The notes beneath the pieces are model-generated. The model did not search any database and was not told the DNA's origin. It worked only from the letters and a program-made list of their open reading frames with translations. 64,000 nucleotides of DNA from Skermania piniformis. GTDB lineage: Bacteria > Actinomycetota > Actinomycetes > Mycobacteriales > Mycobacteriaceae. Numbering within the stretch: position 1 is the first letter of the stretch; each line of letters starts with the position of its first letter. The position numbers and the translations under genes are program-made. Shown piece by piece: positions 54,578 through 63,472 of the stretch. Location: positions 2,170,001 to 2,234,000 of the forward strand of contig NZ_CP079105.1 in the NCBI RefSeq assembly GCF_019285775.1, read 5' to 3'.

Positions 54578-55861
54578 GAGTCGACCACTCCTCAGACCAG
54601 AGCATCCGGAGGATCGTTGTCCCCCACTGCATTGACGAATCGCGTATCGCAGGACGCGCGGCGAACCGCTGTCGACGCCCTTCAGGCGCAGGGTGCGGCG
54701 CCGTTCTTCCGGCAGGTCCAGTCGCCGATCGAAGCGACGACGACGGTCGACGGACGTCCGCGGATCATGCTGGCATCGAACAACTACCTGAGCCTGGCCA
54801 ACCATCCACAGGTGGTGTCGGCCGCCCGCGCCGCAACCACCCGATTCGGTGCGGCGACGCTCGGCAGCAGGCTCTACAGCGGCACGACCGATCTGCACGT
54901 CGAGCTGGAGCGCGAACTCGCCGACTGGCACGGCGCCGCGGAGGTCCTGTTCACGACCGGGTACCAGACCAGCGTCGGCACCATCTGCGGTTTGATCGGC
55001 GCGGGCGACACGGTGGTGGTCGACTCGGCCATCCACGCGTCGATCCAGGATGGTTGCCGCCTGTCGGGTGCAGCGACCCGGACCTTCCAGCACAACGACG
55101 TCGATTCGCTGCGCGAGCAACTGCAGCATGTCGCCGACCGGGGCGGTGCATGTCTCGTCGTGGTCGAGGGTCTTTATTCGATGGAAGGCGACGTGCCCCC
55201 GCTGCGCTCGATTGCGGAGGCCTGCCGCGAATACGAGGCGTCGCTGATGGTCGACGAGGCGCACAGTATCGGCCTCTTCGGCGCCGACCGCACCGGCCTG
55301 GTATCGCACTACGACGTGGCCGACCTGGTCGAGATCCGGATGGGCACCTTCTCCAAAGCGCTCGCTTCCACCGGCGGTTTCATCGCGGGTTCGACCGAGC
55401 TCGTCGACACCCTGCGGGTCAATGCCCGGGCGTTCATCTTCTCCATGTCGGCCGTGCCCGCGGCGGTGGCGTCCGCGCTGGCGGCCGTACGGATCGCGCG
55501 CAGCGATGAGGGCGCCGCCCTGGCGGCCCGAGCTGTCGCCAATGCCGATCACCTGCGACAGCTGCTGAGCGATCGGGGAATCACCGGCGGCGGGGTGACG
55601 CCGTCGGAATCCGGAACACCCCTGAGCGGTCCGATCGTCTCGATCGAGCTGGGTGAAGAACTCGCCGCGGTCGCGACCTGGAACCGGATCTTCGATGCGG
55701 ACGTGTTCACCGGCCTGTCCCTTTTTCCCGCGGTGCCGCAGGGCAAGGCGCTGCTACGGCTGAGCGTCATGGCGACACACACCGAAGACCAGCTGGATCG
55801 CGTCGCCGCAGTGGTGGGCGCCGCCCTGCAGGACCACCGGACTTCAGAAAAATCTCACTGA
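54566..55861 (+). CDS. Serine-palmitoyltransferase-like alpha-oxoamine synthase
   Basis: This PLP enzyme of the alpha-oxoamine synthase family condenses an amino acid with an acyl thioester, releasing CO2. The 431-residue protein shows NNYLSLANHP, SRLYSGTTDLHVELERELA, DSAIHASIQDGC, VEGLYSMEGDVPPL, VDEAHSIGLFG and the PLP Lys264 in GTFSKALASTGG. These segments are closer to bacterial serine palmitoyltransferases than to BioF. The C-terminal LFPAVPQGKALLRLSVMATHT lacks the Arg of the RPPATP motif found in Sphingomonas SPT. No other biotin gene is near. An ACP and an acyl-AMP ligase follow, which suggests that acyl-ACP is the acyl donor. Confidence 0.85.
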   Translation: MTDNESTTPQTRASGGSLSPTALTNRVSQDARRTAVDALQAQGAAPFFRQVQSPIEATTTVDGRPRIMLASNNYLSLANHPQVVSAARAATTRFGAATLGSRLYSGTTDLHVELERELADWHGAAEVLFTTGYQTSVGTICGLIGAGDTVVVDSAIHASIQDGCRLSGAATRTFQHNDVDSLREQLQHVADRGGACLVVVEGLYSMEGDVPPLRSIAEACREYEASLMVDEAHSIGLFGADRTGLVSHYDVADLVEIRMGTFSKALASTGGFIAGSTELVDTLRVNARAFIFSMSAVPAAVASALAAVRIARSDEGAALAARAVANADHLRQLLSDRGITGGGVTPSESGTPLSGPIVSIELGEELAAVATWNRIFDADVFTGLSLFPAVPQGKALLRLSVMATHTEDQLDRVAAVVGAALQDHRTSEKSH

Positions 55862-55953
55862 CCGACCCATCCGAACGGCTCCGACGCACGAACAACTGTC
55901 CGGTCGGGCAGTGGCGCCGCGCCATACGGCGGGCGGAGAGAAGGAGAGCTGGC

Positions 55954-56211
55954 ATGGCCGAATTGTGCATTGCCGACGACATCATCGACGTGGTCGCCGC
56001 GCTCGCACCGGATCGTGGGGCGCCGGTCACGCCGGATACACAACTGATCGACGGACTCGGATTCGATTCGGCCCGTCGGCTCGAGCTCGGCGAAGCGCTC
56101 CAGCGACGCTTCGGTTGCGCAGTCGACGGCGAGCACGGCATCGCCGCCGCCCGGACCGTCGCCGATGTCGTCGCGCTGGTAGTCGAGCAGAAAGACACCG
56201 ACCTCCGATGA
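55954..56211 (+). CDS. Free-standing acyl carrier protein
   Basis: This 85-residue acidic four-helix ACP carries the phosphopantetheine attachment Ser39 in GLGFDSARRLEL (normally GxDSLxxxEL; the usual Leu after Ser is Ala here). GGAGAGAAGGAGAG precedes the ATG. Its stop overlaps the acyl-AMP ligase start (ATGA), so the two are coupled. It probably carries the fatty acyl chain from the ligase to the SPT-like enzyme, the arrangement known in Caulobacter ceramide synthesis. Confidence 0.9.
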   Translation: MAELCIADDIIDVVAALAPDRGAPVTPDTQLIDGLGFDSARRLELGEALQRRFGCAVDGEHGIAAARTVADVVALVVEQKDTDLR

Positions 56212-57863
56212 GCCGATTCAGCGAAGAACTTCACCGGGCGATGCACGAGTCGCCGAACGGCCTGGTGACCGGCGAGCCGGACGCTCCGACGTTCCGCCGC
56301 TGGTCGGAGGTCTTCGCCACGGCCCAGCGATGGGCAGCCGGCCTCGCCCGGCACGGCGTCGGCCACGGCGACAGCGTCGCCATCCTGGTCGCACAACCGG
56401 CCGATGTGGCGCCGCTCATCCAAGCGGTCTGGCTTCGGGGCGCGGTGTTCACGATGCTGCATCAGCCGACTCCGCGGACCGATCTCGAGACCTGGGTCGG
56501 CGACACCATCGAGGTCCTCGACATGCTCGACGCCCGATTCGTCGTGGTGGGCACGCCGTTCGAACCGGTCGAATCGCTGCTCACCGACCGGGGCCTCACC
56601 GTCCTCGACACCGCGGTACTGGCGGACGACTCGGCGGCCGAGCCGATCCCGACGCAGGTGGAGCAGGTGCCGGTCGCCGAGGACGATCTGGCGATCCTGC
56701 AGCTGACCTCGGGCTCGACCGGGACACCCAAGGCGGTCGCGGTATCGCATCGAAACCTGTATCGCAATCACCTCGCCATGGTGGCGGCCTCCGCCGGAAC
56801 GTCGGCGGATGTCACCGTCAGCTGGCTGCCGCTGTTCCACGACATGGGCATGGTCGGTTTCCTCATCGAGCCGATGATCTGCGGCGGCACGGCCGTCTGC
56901 ATGACCCCGATGGACTTCCTCACCGCGCCGCTGCTGTGGCCGGAGCTGATCACGAAGTACCGCGGCACCATGACCGCCGCACCCAACTTCGCCTACAGCG
57001 TGCTCGCCCGCCGGCTCCGCAGCGCACCGGACGGCGCGTACGACCTGTCCAGTTTGCGTTTCGTGCTCAACGGCGCCGAACCGATCGACATGGCGACCAT
57101 CGACCTGCTCCTCGAAGCCGGTGGTCGATTCGGTCTGCGTCCGGAAGCCATGGTCGCGGCCTACGGTATGGCCGAGGCGACGCTGGCGGTGTCGTTCAGT
57201 CCGTTGGACCAGCCGCTGGCCGCCGAACACGTCGACGTCGAGCGCCTGGAGGTCGATCGGCTCGCCGTTCCCGTCGACGGTCCGGGCACCCGCGCTTTCG
57301 TGCCGCTCGGCTCGCCGCTGCCCGGCCTGGAGGCGCGGGTCGTCGACCGGACGCGTTCGGTGGTACCCCATCGCCAGATCGGCGAGATCGAGATCCGCGG
57401 CGAAGCGGTCACGCGGCGCTACCTCACCCCGGCCGGCTACCAGCCCGCCGTCGACACCGACGATTGGTTCCCGACCGGCGACCTCGGGTATCTCACCGAC
57501 GCCGGTGAAGTCGTGATCTCGGGCCGGAAGAAGGATTTGATCATCATCGCCGGCCGCAATCTGTCCCCGGCCGACATCGAGAAGGCGGCCGGCCGGGTGG
57601 CGGGCGTCCGCAACGGCGGCACCGCTGCGGTACCGCTGCAAAACGACGGTGGTCGAGAAGACTTCGCCGTCATCGTCGAGTCGGACCAGGTCGACGACGA
57701 GGCCGACTGCCTGCGTATCCGGAGCGAGGTGTCGCAGTCGGTCCTCGACCGGATGGGCGCCACACCGGGATCGGTGCTCGTGGTGGCCAAGGGCACCCTG
57801 CCGAAGACCCCGTCCGGGAAGATCCGCCGAACCGCTGCACGAGAACTGGTCGAGTCGAGATGA
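56208..57863 (+). CDS. Fatty acyl-AMP ligase-like adenylating enzyme
   Basis: This 551-residue ANL-superfamily enzyme has the P-loop LTSGSTGTPKAVAVSH, SWLPLFHDMGMVGFL, VAAYGMAEATLAVS, the hinge region FPTGDLGYLTDAGEVVISGRKKDLIIIAGRN, and the C-terminal Lys in KTPSGKIRR. The W-L-P-L-F/Y-H-D-M-G motif is typical of FAAL and acyl-ACP ligases that load ACP rather than CoA. It is translationally coupled to the ACP gene. The substrate is inferred to be a long-chain fatty acid. Confidence 0.88.
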   Translation: MSRFSEELHRAMHESPNGLVTGEPDAPTFRRWSEVFATAQRWAAGLARHGVGHGDSVAILVAQPADVAPLIQAVWLRGAVFTMLHQPTPRTDLETWVGDTIEVLDMLDARFVVVGTPFEPVESLLTDRGLTVLDTAVLADDSAAEPIPTQVEQVPVAEDDLAILQLTSGSTGTPKAVAVSHRNLYRNHLAMVAASAGTSADVTVSWLPLFHDMGMVGFLIEPMICGGTAVCMTPMDFLTAPLLWPELITKYRGTMTAAPNFAYSVLARRLRSAPDGAYDLSSLRFVLNGAEPIDMATIDLLLEAGGRFGLRPEAMVAAYGMAEATLAVSFSPLDQPLAAEHVDVERLEVDRLAVPVDGPGTRAFVPLGSPLPGLEARVVDRTRSVVPHRQIGEIEIRGEAVTRRYLTPAGYQPAVDTDDWFPTGDLGYLTDAGEVVISGRKKDLIIIAGRNLSPADIEKAAGRVAGVRNGGTAAVPLQNDGGREDFAVIVESDQVDDEADCLRIRSEVSQSVLDRMGATPGSVLVVAKGTLPKTPSGKIRRTAARELVESR

Positions 57864-57892
57864 GGCGGTCGTGAGATGAAGACAACCGAGAA

Positions 57893-59446
57893 ATGAAGAT
57901 AGCTGTCGTCGGTGCCGGTGTCGCGGGCCTGGTGCACGCGCGGATGCTGCGTGCGGTGGGCTTCGAAGTCGTCGTCTTCGAGAAGGCACCGGATGTGGGC
58001 GGCGTGTGGAGCGCGACCCGCCGCTACCCCGGATTGCGTACGCAGAACACGAAGAAGACCTATCGGTTCTCCGATCAGGCGCTGCCGACGTCGGTGCCGG
58101 AATGTCCGAGCAGTGCGCAGGTGCAGTCCTATCTGGCCGATTACGCGTCGCGCCACCGCATCGACGAATGTCTGCGGCTCGGCACCGAGGTCGAGCACGC
58201 CGCCTGGCACGACGACCACGGCTGGACACTGCGGCTGCGAACCCAGGGCCGCCGAGGTGACGGTGGCAGGTCGACCGAGCAGTTCGATCACCTGATCGTC
58301 GCCAACGGGGTCTTCCAGCAGCCGAACCTGCCCGATCTGCCCGGCCGCGCCGCATTCGAAGCCGCCGGCGGCCGGGTCTGCCACTCGTCGGAGTTCCACG
58401 ATCTCGAACTCGCCCGCGGCCGCAACGTCGTGGTCGTCGGCTACGGCAAGTCGGCGTGCGATCTGGCCGTCGCGGTGAGCGAGGTGGCCACCTCGACGAC
58501 GGTGGTGGCGCGCCGGCTGCTGTGGAAGATGCCGCCTCGGCTGGTCGGCCTGTTCGATTTCGAGGGCCTGGAGTTGACCCGGCAGGGCGAAGCAGGCTTT
58601 CTGTACCTGGAACCGAACCGGATCGAACGATTCCTGCACGGTCCCGCGCGACTGCTGTCCGACGCGATCTTCCGGGTCCTGCAACGACTGACGACTCGGC
58701 AGCTGGGACTGCGCGAACTCGGACTGGTGCCACACGGCCGGTTCGAAGACATTTCCGACGCGACCGAAAGTCTGGCCACCGAAGGATTTTTCGATCAGGT
58801 GCGCCGTGGTCGACTCGACGTGCGCCGAGACCGCTCCCTGGTGCGATTCGATCCGGCCGGGGCGGTCGAGCTGACCGACGGCGGCGCGGTCGCTGCCGAC
58901 CTGGTGGTGTTCGCCACCGGATTCCGGCAGGACGTTCCGTTCCTGGCCGAGGAGATCCGCCGACAGGTCGTCGACGAGCAGGGCAACTTTCGGCTCTACC
59001 GCAACATCGCGCCGATCGGTGTACCGGGGCTGACCTTCGCCGGATACAACTCGTCCGGCATCAGCATGCTCAGTGCGGAGGTGGGCGCGTTGTGGACCAC
59101 CCACCTGCTGACCGGGCAGCTGGTGCTGCCCCCGGATGCGCAGCTCCGGGCGACGGTCGAGAAAAAGCTGCGCTGGCTCGATGAACGAACCGACGGGAGA
59201 TTCGCCAGCGGCGCCAGCGTGACCCCGTTCGCCATCCACAACATCGACGAGATGCTCGGTGACCTGAACATGAACCTTTCCGCGGGACGACGTTTCCTCC
59301 AGTGGTTCGTCACCGTCCGACCGGGCGACTACCAACGGCTGCTGTGGGATCGACTGCCCGGGGATCAGCGGCGTGGGGATCGGCGGCGCGGAGCTCGACC
59401 GGCCGCAGATCAACTACCGGCCGACAGCCGCCGAACGGTGGCCTGA
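57893..59446 (+). CDS. Flavin-containing monooxygenase (class B)
   Basis: This 517-residue class B flavoprotein monooxygenase has an FAD fold KIAVVGAGVAGLVHARML at the N-terminus, a PDVGGVWSATRRYPGLRTQN segment, the NADPH fold VVVVGYGKSACDLA (from residue 183) and the ATG-type motif FATGF (from residue 340). It could act as an N-hydroxylase, Baeyer-Villiger enzyme or ketone-proximal oxidase; sequence alone does not decide. It lies 29 bases after the ligase, and its C-terminal 25 codons overlap the longest frame of the next gene. Confidence 0.88.
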   Translation: MKIAVVGAGVAGLVHARMLRAVGFEVVVFEKAPDVGGVWSATRRYPGLRTQNTKKTYRFSDQALPTSVPECPSSAQVQSYLADYASRHRIDECLRLGTEVEHAAWHDDHGWTLRLRTQGRRGDGGRSTEQFDHLIVANGVFQQPNLPDLPGRAAFEAAGGRVCHSSEFHDLELARGRNVVVVGYGKSACDLAVAVSEVATSTTVVARRLLWKMPPRLVGLFDFEGLELTRQGEAGFLYLEPNRIERFLHGPARLLSDAIFRVLQRLTTRQLGLRELGLVPHGRFEDISDATESLATEGFFDQVRRGRLDVRRDRSLVRFDPAGAVELTDGGAVAADLVVFATGFRQDVPFLAEEIRRQVVDEQGNFRLYRNIAPIGVPGLTFAGYNSSGISMLSAEVGALWTTHLLTGQLVLPPDAQLRATVEKKLRWLDERTDGRFASGASVTPFAIHNIDEMLGDLNMNLSAGRRFLQWFVTVRPGDYQRLLWDRLPGDQRRGDRRRGARPAADQLPADSRRTVA

Positions 59447-59447
59447 G

Positions 59448-60248
59448 GTGCGGAACTGGCCGGGCGCCCGGGTACTGATCACCGGCGGCTCCAGCGGTAT
59501 CGGTCTGGCCACCGCGCGGTTGCTGACCGGGCGCGGCGCCTCGGTCGTGATCGCCGCGCGACGAGCGGATGTGCTGCACAGCGCGGCCCAGGAGCTGGGT
59601 CCGTCCGTCCGCACCGCCGTCGTCGATGTCACCGACCGGGCTCGGGTCCGCGGCGTGGTGGACGAGTTGACCGAACACGGGAGCAGCCCGTTCGACGTCG
59701 TCGTGATGTCCGCCGGCGACGCGCGACCGGGCCATTTCATGGATCTGGACCACGACGTGTTCCGGAGCATGATGGAGGTCAACTACTTCGGCACCTTGAA
59801 CACCATCCAGGCGACGGTGCCGGCGATGCTGGAGCGGCGGTCCGGGTCGATCGTGGCGGTATCGTCCGTCGCCGGAATCCTGGGGGTGTTCGGCTACACC
59901 GCCTACAGTCCGGCCAAGTTCGCCGTCCGGGGCCTCATGCAATCGCTGCGAGACGAGTTGACCCCGCACGGCATCCACGTCGGGTGCGTTTTCCCCCCCG
60001 ATGTCGACACCCCGATGTTATTGCAGGAAGCGCGCTTCAAGCCGGCCGAGACGGCTGCGCTCAGCGGGACGATACGGCCGCTGCCGCCGGAGCAGGTCGC
60101 GCGAGCTGTCGTCCGCGGCATCGAGCGCCGCCGCTTCGCCATCTACCCGGACCGGAGTACCGGTTTGCTGGCGGCGACGTCGGCACCGCTCGCACCGATC
60201 TTTCGGGCCTACTTCGACCGGCAGATCGCCCGAGCACGACGTACCTAG
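59448..60248 (+). CDS. 3-ketosphinganine reductase-like SDR
   Basis: This protein of about 266 residues has [47 protein letters not shown], and catalytic Ser140-Tyr153-Lys157 in [20 protein letters not shown]. The stretch [18 protein letters not shown] and the following [20 protein letters not shown] run parallel to human KDSR ([38 protein letters not shown], recalled). It would reduce a 3-ketone to an alcohol with NADPH. GTG 59448, one base after the FMO stop, is preferred; GTG 59373 is the upstream option. Confidence 0.85.
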   Translation: MRNWPGARVLITGGSSGIGLATARLLTGRGASVVIAARRADVLHSAAQELGPSVRTAVVDVTDRARVRGVVDELTEHGSSPFDVVVMSAGDARPGHFMDLDHDVFRSMMEVNYFGTLNTIQATVPAMLERRSGSIVAVSSVAGILGVFGYTAYSPAKFAVRGLMQSLRDELTPHGIHVGCVFPPDVDTPMLLQEARFKPAETAALSGTIRPLPPEQVARAVVRGIERRRFAIYPDRSTGLLAATSAPLAPIFRAYFDRQIARARRT

Positions 60249-61189
60249 CCCAAAACCGAACCGATGGTGGGCCAGCCCAGCACCGAATCGACCGCGAGGC
60301 CGCAGAAAACCACGGCCAGATAATTGTTCGATTGCAGGAACAGCCGTAGCGGCTGCACGGAGTCACCGCGCCGCACCCCGGCGTAGAGCTGATGGGCCAT
60401 CACCAGGAACCAGCAGCCGGCGACCAGCGCCACCGCCGCGTAGAGCGCGCCCGCCGCGGGCACCAGAGCCAGGGTCGCGAGGACGGTCAACCAGGTGTAG
60501 ATCACGATCTGCCGGGTGACGGTCTCCTGGCTCGCTACCACCGGCAGCATCGGGACCCCGGCCGCGGCGTAATCCTCCCGGTACCGCATCGCGAGCGCCC
60601 AGGTGTGCGGCGGCGTCCAGAAGAAGATCACCGCGAACAGCGCCAGTGCCGGCCACGCGATCGTGCCGGTCACGGCAGCCCAGCCGACCAGAACCGGCAT
60701 GCAGCCCGCGGCACCACCCCAGACGACGTTCTGCGCAGTCCGCCGCTTGAGCCCGAGCGTGTAGACGAAGACGTAGAACAAGATCGTTACGAGGACGAGC
60801 ACTGCGGCAAGCAGATTCGCCCGCCACCACAGCCAGCCGAACGATGCCGCCCCGAGCACCAGACCGAAGATCAGGGCGTTGCGCCGCGGCACCGCCTCCC
60901 GCGCCAACGGCCGACGCACGGTGCGTTTCATCAGCTTGTCGATGTCGGCGTCGGCGACGCAGTTGAGCGTGTTCGCGCTCGCCGCGCCCAGCCAGCCGCC
61001 GAACAACGTGCCGATGATCAGCGCAAAGTCGACCCGACCGCGGTCGGCCAACAGCATCGTGGGGATCGTGGCGACCAGCAGCAGCTCGATCACCCGGGGT
61101 TTGGTCAACGCCAGATAAGCCAGCGGTGTGGCGAAGCGACCCGGCGACCGGGTGTCGGCGGCCGCCGCCCGCTGACCTGTCCCCACCAC
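60245..61189 (-). CDS. ctaB: Protoheme IX farnesyltransferase (heme O synthase)
   Basis: CtaB transfers a farnesyl group to heme B, giving heme O, the substrate of CtaA. The 314-residue UbiA-type prenyltransferase has nine membrane segments and the first aspartate-rich motif [20 protein letters not shown], with the second region in [19 protein letters not shown] 61189 follows GGGAGAA. It converges with the SDR gene, overlapping its end by 4 bases, and is divergent from tkt. Confidence 0.94.
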   Translation of the reverse strand: MVGTGQRAAAADTRSPGRFATPLAYLALTKPRVIELLLVATIPTMLLADRGRVDFALIIGTLFGGWLGAASANTLNCVADADIDKLMKRTVRRPLAREAVPRRNALIFGLVLGAASFGWLWWRANLLAAVLVLVTILFYVFVYTLGLKRRTAQNVVWGGAAGCMPVLVGWAAVTGTIAWPALALFAVIFFWTPPHTWALAMRYREDYAAAGVPMLPVVASQETVTRQIVIYTWLTVLATLALVPAAGALYAAVALVAGCWFLVMAHQLYAGVRRGDSVQPLRLFLQSNNYLAVVFCGLAVDSVLGWPTIGSVLG

Positions 61190-61368
61190 TGGTTCTCCCG
61201 CCGCCGCACGAACTACTACGGAGGATGGTAGTCGGCGAACGGCGGTGCGGACGACCGGACCCGGCTCACCGCGTGCTCGCATCGTCTGGGTGAGCCGGAA
61301 GACGCCTGCGATCAACTCGGTGGAACTAGTCTGGAAGCAACGCCACCGAACTTCCAGGAGCACGCCTC

Positions 61369-63468
61369 GTGACCGTGACCGACGACATTCACGCACTCAC
61401 CCGGCCGGAACATCCGACCGACTGGACCGAGCTGGACACGCGGGCGGTGGATACCGCGCGCGTACTGGCCGCCGACGCCGTGCAGAAGGTCGGCAACGGC
61501 CACCCCGGTACCGCGATGAGCCTGGCGCCCTTGGCATACACGCTGTTCCAGCGGGCCATGCGGCACGACCCGAACGACACCCATTGGCTCGGCCGGGACC
61601 GGTTCGTCCTGTCCTGCGGCCACTCCAGCCTGACCCTCTACATCCAGCTGTATCTGGGCGGTTTCGGCCTGGAGCTGGCCGACCTCGAGGCGCTGCGCAC
61701 CTGGGGCTCGAAGACTCCCGGCCATCCGGAGTACCGGCACACCACGGGGGTGGAGATCACCACCGGCCCGCTCGGCCAGGGGCTTGCCTCGGCCGTCGGG
61801 ATGGCGATGGCGTCGCGGCGCGAGCGCGGCCTGTTCGATCCGGAACCGGCCTGGGGGGACAGCCCGTTCGATCACTACATCTACGTGATCGCCTCCGACG
61901 GAGACATCGAGGAGGGCGTCACCTCGGAGGCGTCCTCGCTGGCGGGCACCCAGCAGCTGGGCAACCTGATCGTCTGCTACGACGACAACAAGATCTCCAT
62001 CGAGCACGACACCGCGATCGCCCTGAACGAGGACGTGCCGGAGCGGTACCGGGCCTACGGCTGGCACGTCCAGGTGGTCGAGGGCGGTGAGAACGTCCGC
62101 GGGATCGAGGCGGCGATCGAAGAAGCGAAGTCGGTTACCGACAAGCCGTCGTTCATCGCACTGCGCACGATCATCGGCTATCCCGCGCCACACAAGATGA
62201 ACACCGGTGGCGTGCACGGCTCCGCCCTGGGTGCGGACGAGGTGGCCGCGACCAAGGAAGTACTCGGCTTCGACCCGACGCAGTTCTTCCAGGTCGCCGC
62301 CGACGTGCTGACCCACACCCGGGAGCTGGCCGAGCGCGGCCGCCGGGCGCACGAGGACTGGAACGTCGAATTCGCCGCGTGGGCGCAGCGCGAGCCCGAA
62401 CGCAAGCAGCTGCTCGACCGGCTGTCGGTGCGAGGAAAGCCGGCGGGCTGGACCGATGCGTTGCCCAGCTGGCAGCCGGGCGACAAGGCGGTGGCGACCC
62501 GGTCGGCGTCCGGCGCCGTGCTCACCGCACTCGGCCCGATCCTGCCGGAGCTGTGGGGCGGCTCGGCCGACCTCGCCGGCAGCAACAACACCACGATCAA
62601 GGGCGCCGATTCGTTCGGTCCGCCGTCGATCTCGACGTCGGACTGGAACGCCACCTGGTACGGGCGGACGATGCACTTCGGCATCCGCGAGCACGCGATG
62701 GCCGCGATCTTGTCCGGCATCGTGCTGCACGGTCCCACCCGGCCGTACGGCGGCACGTTCCTGCAGTTCGCCGACTATATGCGCCCGTCGGTACGGCTGG
62801 CCGCGCTGATGAACATCGACCCGACCTACGTCTGGACGCATGACTCGATCGGGCTGGGCGAGGACGGGCCGACCCACCAACCGGTGGAGCATTTCGCCGC
62901 GCTGCGCGCGATCCCGAACCTCAGCCTGGTCCGGCCGGCGGATGCGAACGAGACCGCGGCCGCCTGGCGTGCGGTGCTGGATCGGCCCGCCGAATCCGGC
63001 CCGGTCGGGCTGGCGCTGACCCGGCAGAACGTGCCGATCCTGGCCGGGACCAGCGCCGAAGGCGTCGCGAAGGGCGGCTATGTGCTGGCCGAGGCGACCG
63101 GTGGCGAGCCGGCGGTGTTGATCATCGCGACCGGATCCGAGGTGCAACTCGCGGTCGGCGCCCGGGACCAGCTCGAGCAGGCGGGTACGCCGACCCGGGT
63201 GATCTCCATGCCCTGCGTGGAGTGGTTCGACGCCCAGGACCAGGCGTACCGCGACGAGGTGCTACCGCCGGCGGTGGTTGCGCGGGTGTCGGTCGAGGCC
63301 GGTATCGCGATGGGTTGGCAACGTTTCGTCGGCGATCGCGGGGTCACCGTCTCGCTCGAGCACTTCGGCGCCTCCGCCGACTACCAAACGCTGTACCGCG
63401 AATTCGGCCTCACCGTCGAGGCTGTCGTCGCCGCGGCCCAGCGCTCACTCACCGCCGCGAAGGGATAG
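61369..63468 (+). CDS. tkt: Transketolase
   Basis: This 699-residue thiamine-diphosphate enzyme of the pentose phosphate pathway transfers two-carbon units between sugar phosphates. The N-terminal TPP domain has [19 protein letters not shown] and [37 protein letters not shown]. The middle pyrimidine domain shows [15 protein letters not shown] and [15 protein letters not shown], with a normal C-terminal domain. It is followed 4 bases later by tal, as in Rv1449c-Rv1448c. Confidence 0.97.
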   Translation: MTVTDDIHALTRPEHPTDWTELDTRAVDTARVLAADAVQKVGNGHPGTAMSLAPLAYTLFQRAMRHDPNDTHWLGRDRFVLSCGHSSLTLYIQLYLGGFGLELADLEALRTWGSKTPGHPEYRHTTGVEITTGPLGQGLASAVGMAMASRRERGLFDPEPAWGDSPFDHYIYVIASDGDIEEGVTSEASSLAGTQQLGNLIVCYDDNKISIEHDTAIALNEDVPERYRAYGWHVQVVEGGENVRGIEAAIEEAKSVTDKPSFIALRTIIGYPAPHKMNTGGVHGSALGADEVAATKEVLGFDPTQFFQVAADVLTHTRELAERGRRAHEDWNVEFAAWAQREPERKQLLDRLSVRGKPAGWTDALPSWQPGDKAVATRSASGAVLTALGPILPELWGGSADLAGSNNTTIKGADSFGPPSISTSDWNATWYGRTMHFGIREHAMAAILSGIVLHGPTRPYGGTFLQFADYMRPSVRLAALMNIDPTYVWTHDSIGLGEDGPTHQPVEHFAALRAIPNLSLVRPADANETAAAWRAVLDRPAESGPVGLALTRQNVPILAGTSAEGVAKGGYVLAEATGGEPAVLIIATGSEVQLAVGARDQLEQAGTPTRVISMPCVEWFDAQDQAYRDEVLPPAVVARVSVEAGIAMGWQRFVGDRGVTVSLEHFGASADYQTLYREFGLTVEAVVAAAQRSLTAAKG

Positions 63469-63472
63469 CTTC

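Noticed and set aside
54385-54588. 67-codon minus-strand frame in the divergent region before the SPT-like gene
   Set aside because: No ribosome-binding site or recognisable motif, and it spans the inverted repeat and tandem repeat; more likely non-coding.
54566-55861. BioF (8-amino-7-oxononanoate synthase) or CqsA quorum-signal synthase
   Set aside because: No biotin genes or CqsS-type sensor are nearby; the HASIQDGC/YSMEGDVPPL segments and the ACP, ligase and KDSR-like neighbours fit SPT-like chemistry better. Not fully excluded without a tree.
55767-58733. A 988-codon open frame antisense to the SPT/ACP/ligase/FMO genes
   Set aside because: Low-complexity Arg/Pro/Gly composition with no domain; it is a high-GC shadow of four convincing genes.
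48131-60244. Integrative element boundaries (att sites) around the island
   Set aside because: No integrase, tRNA or matching direct repeats were found at the two edges.
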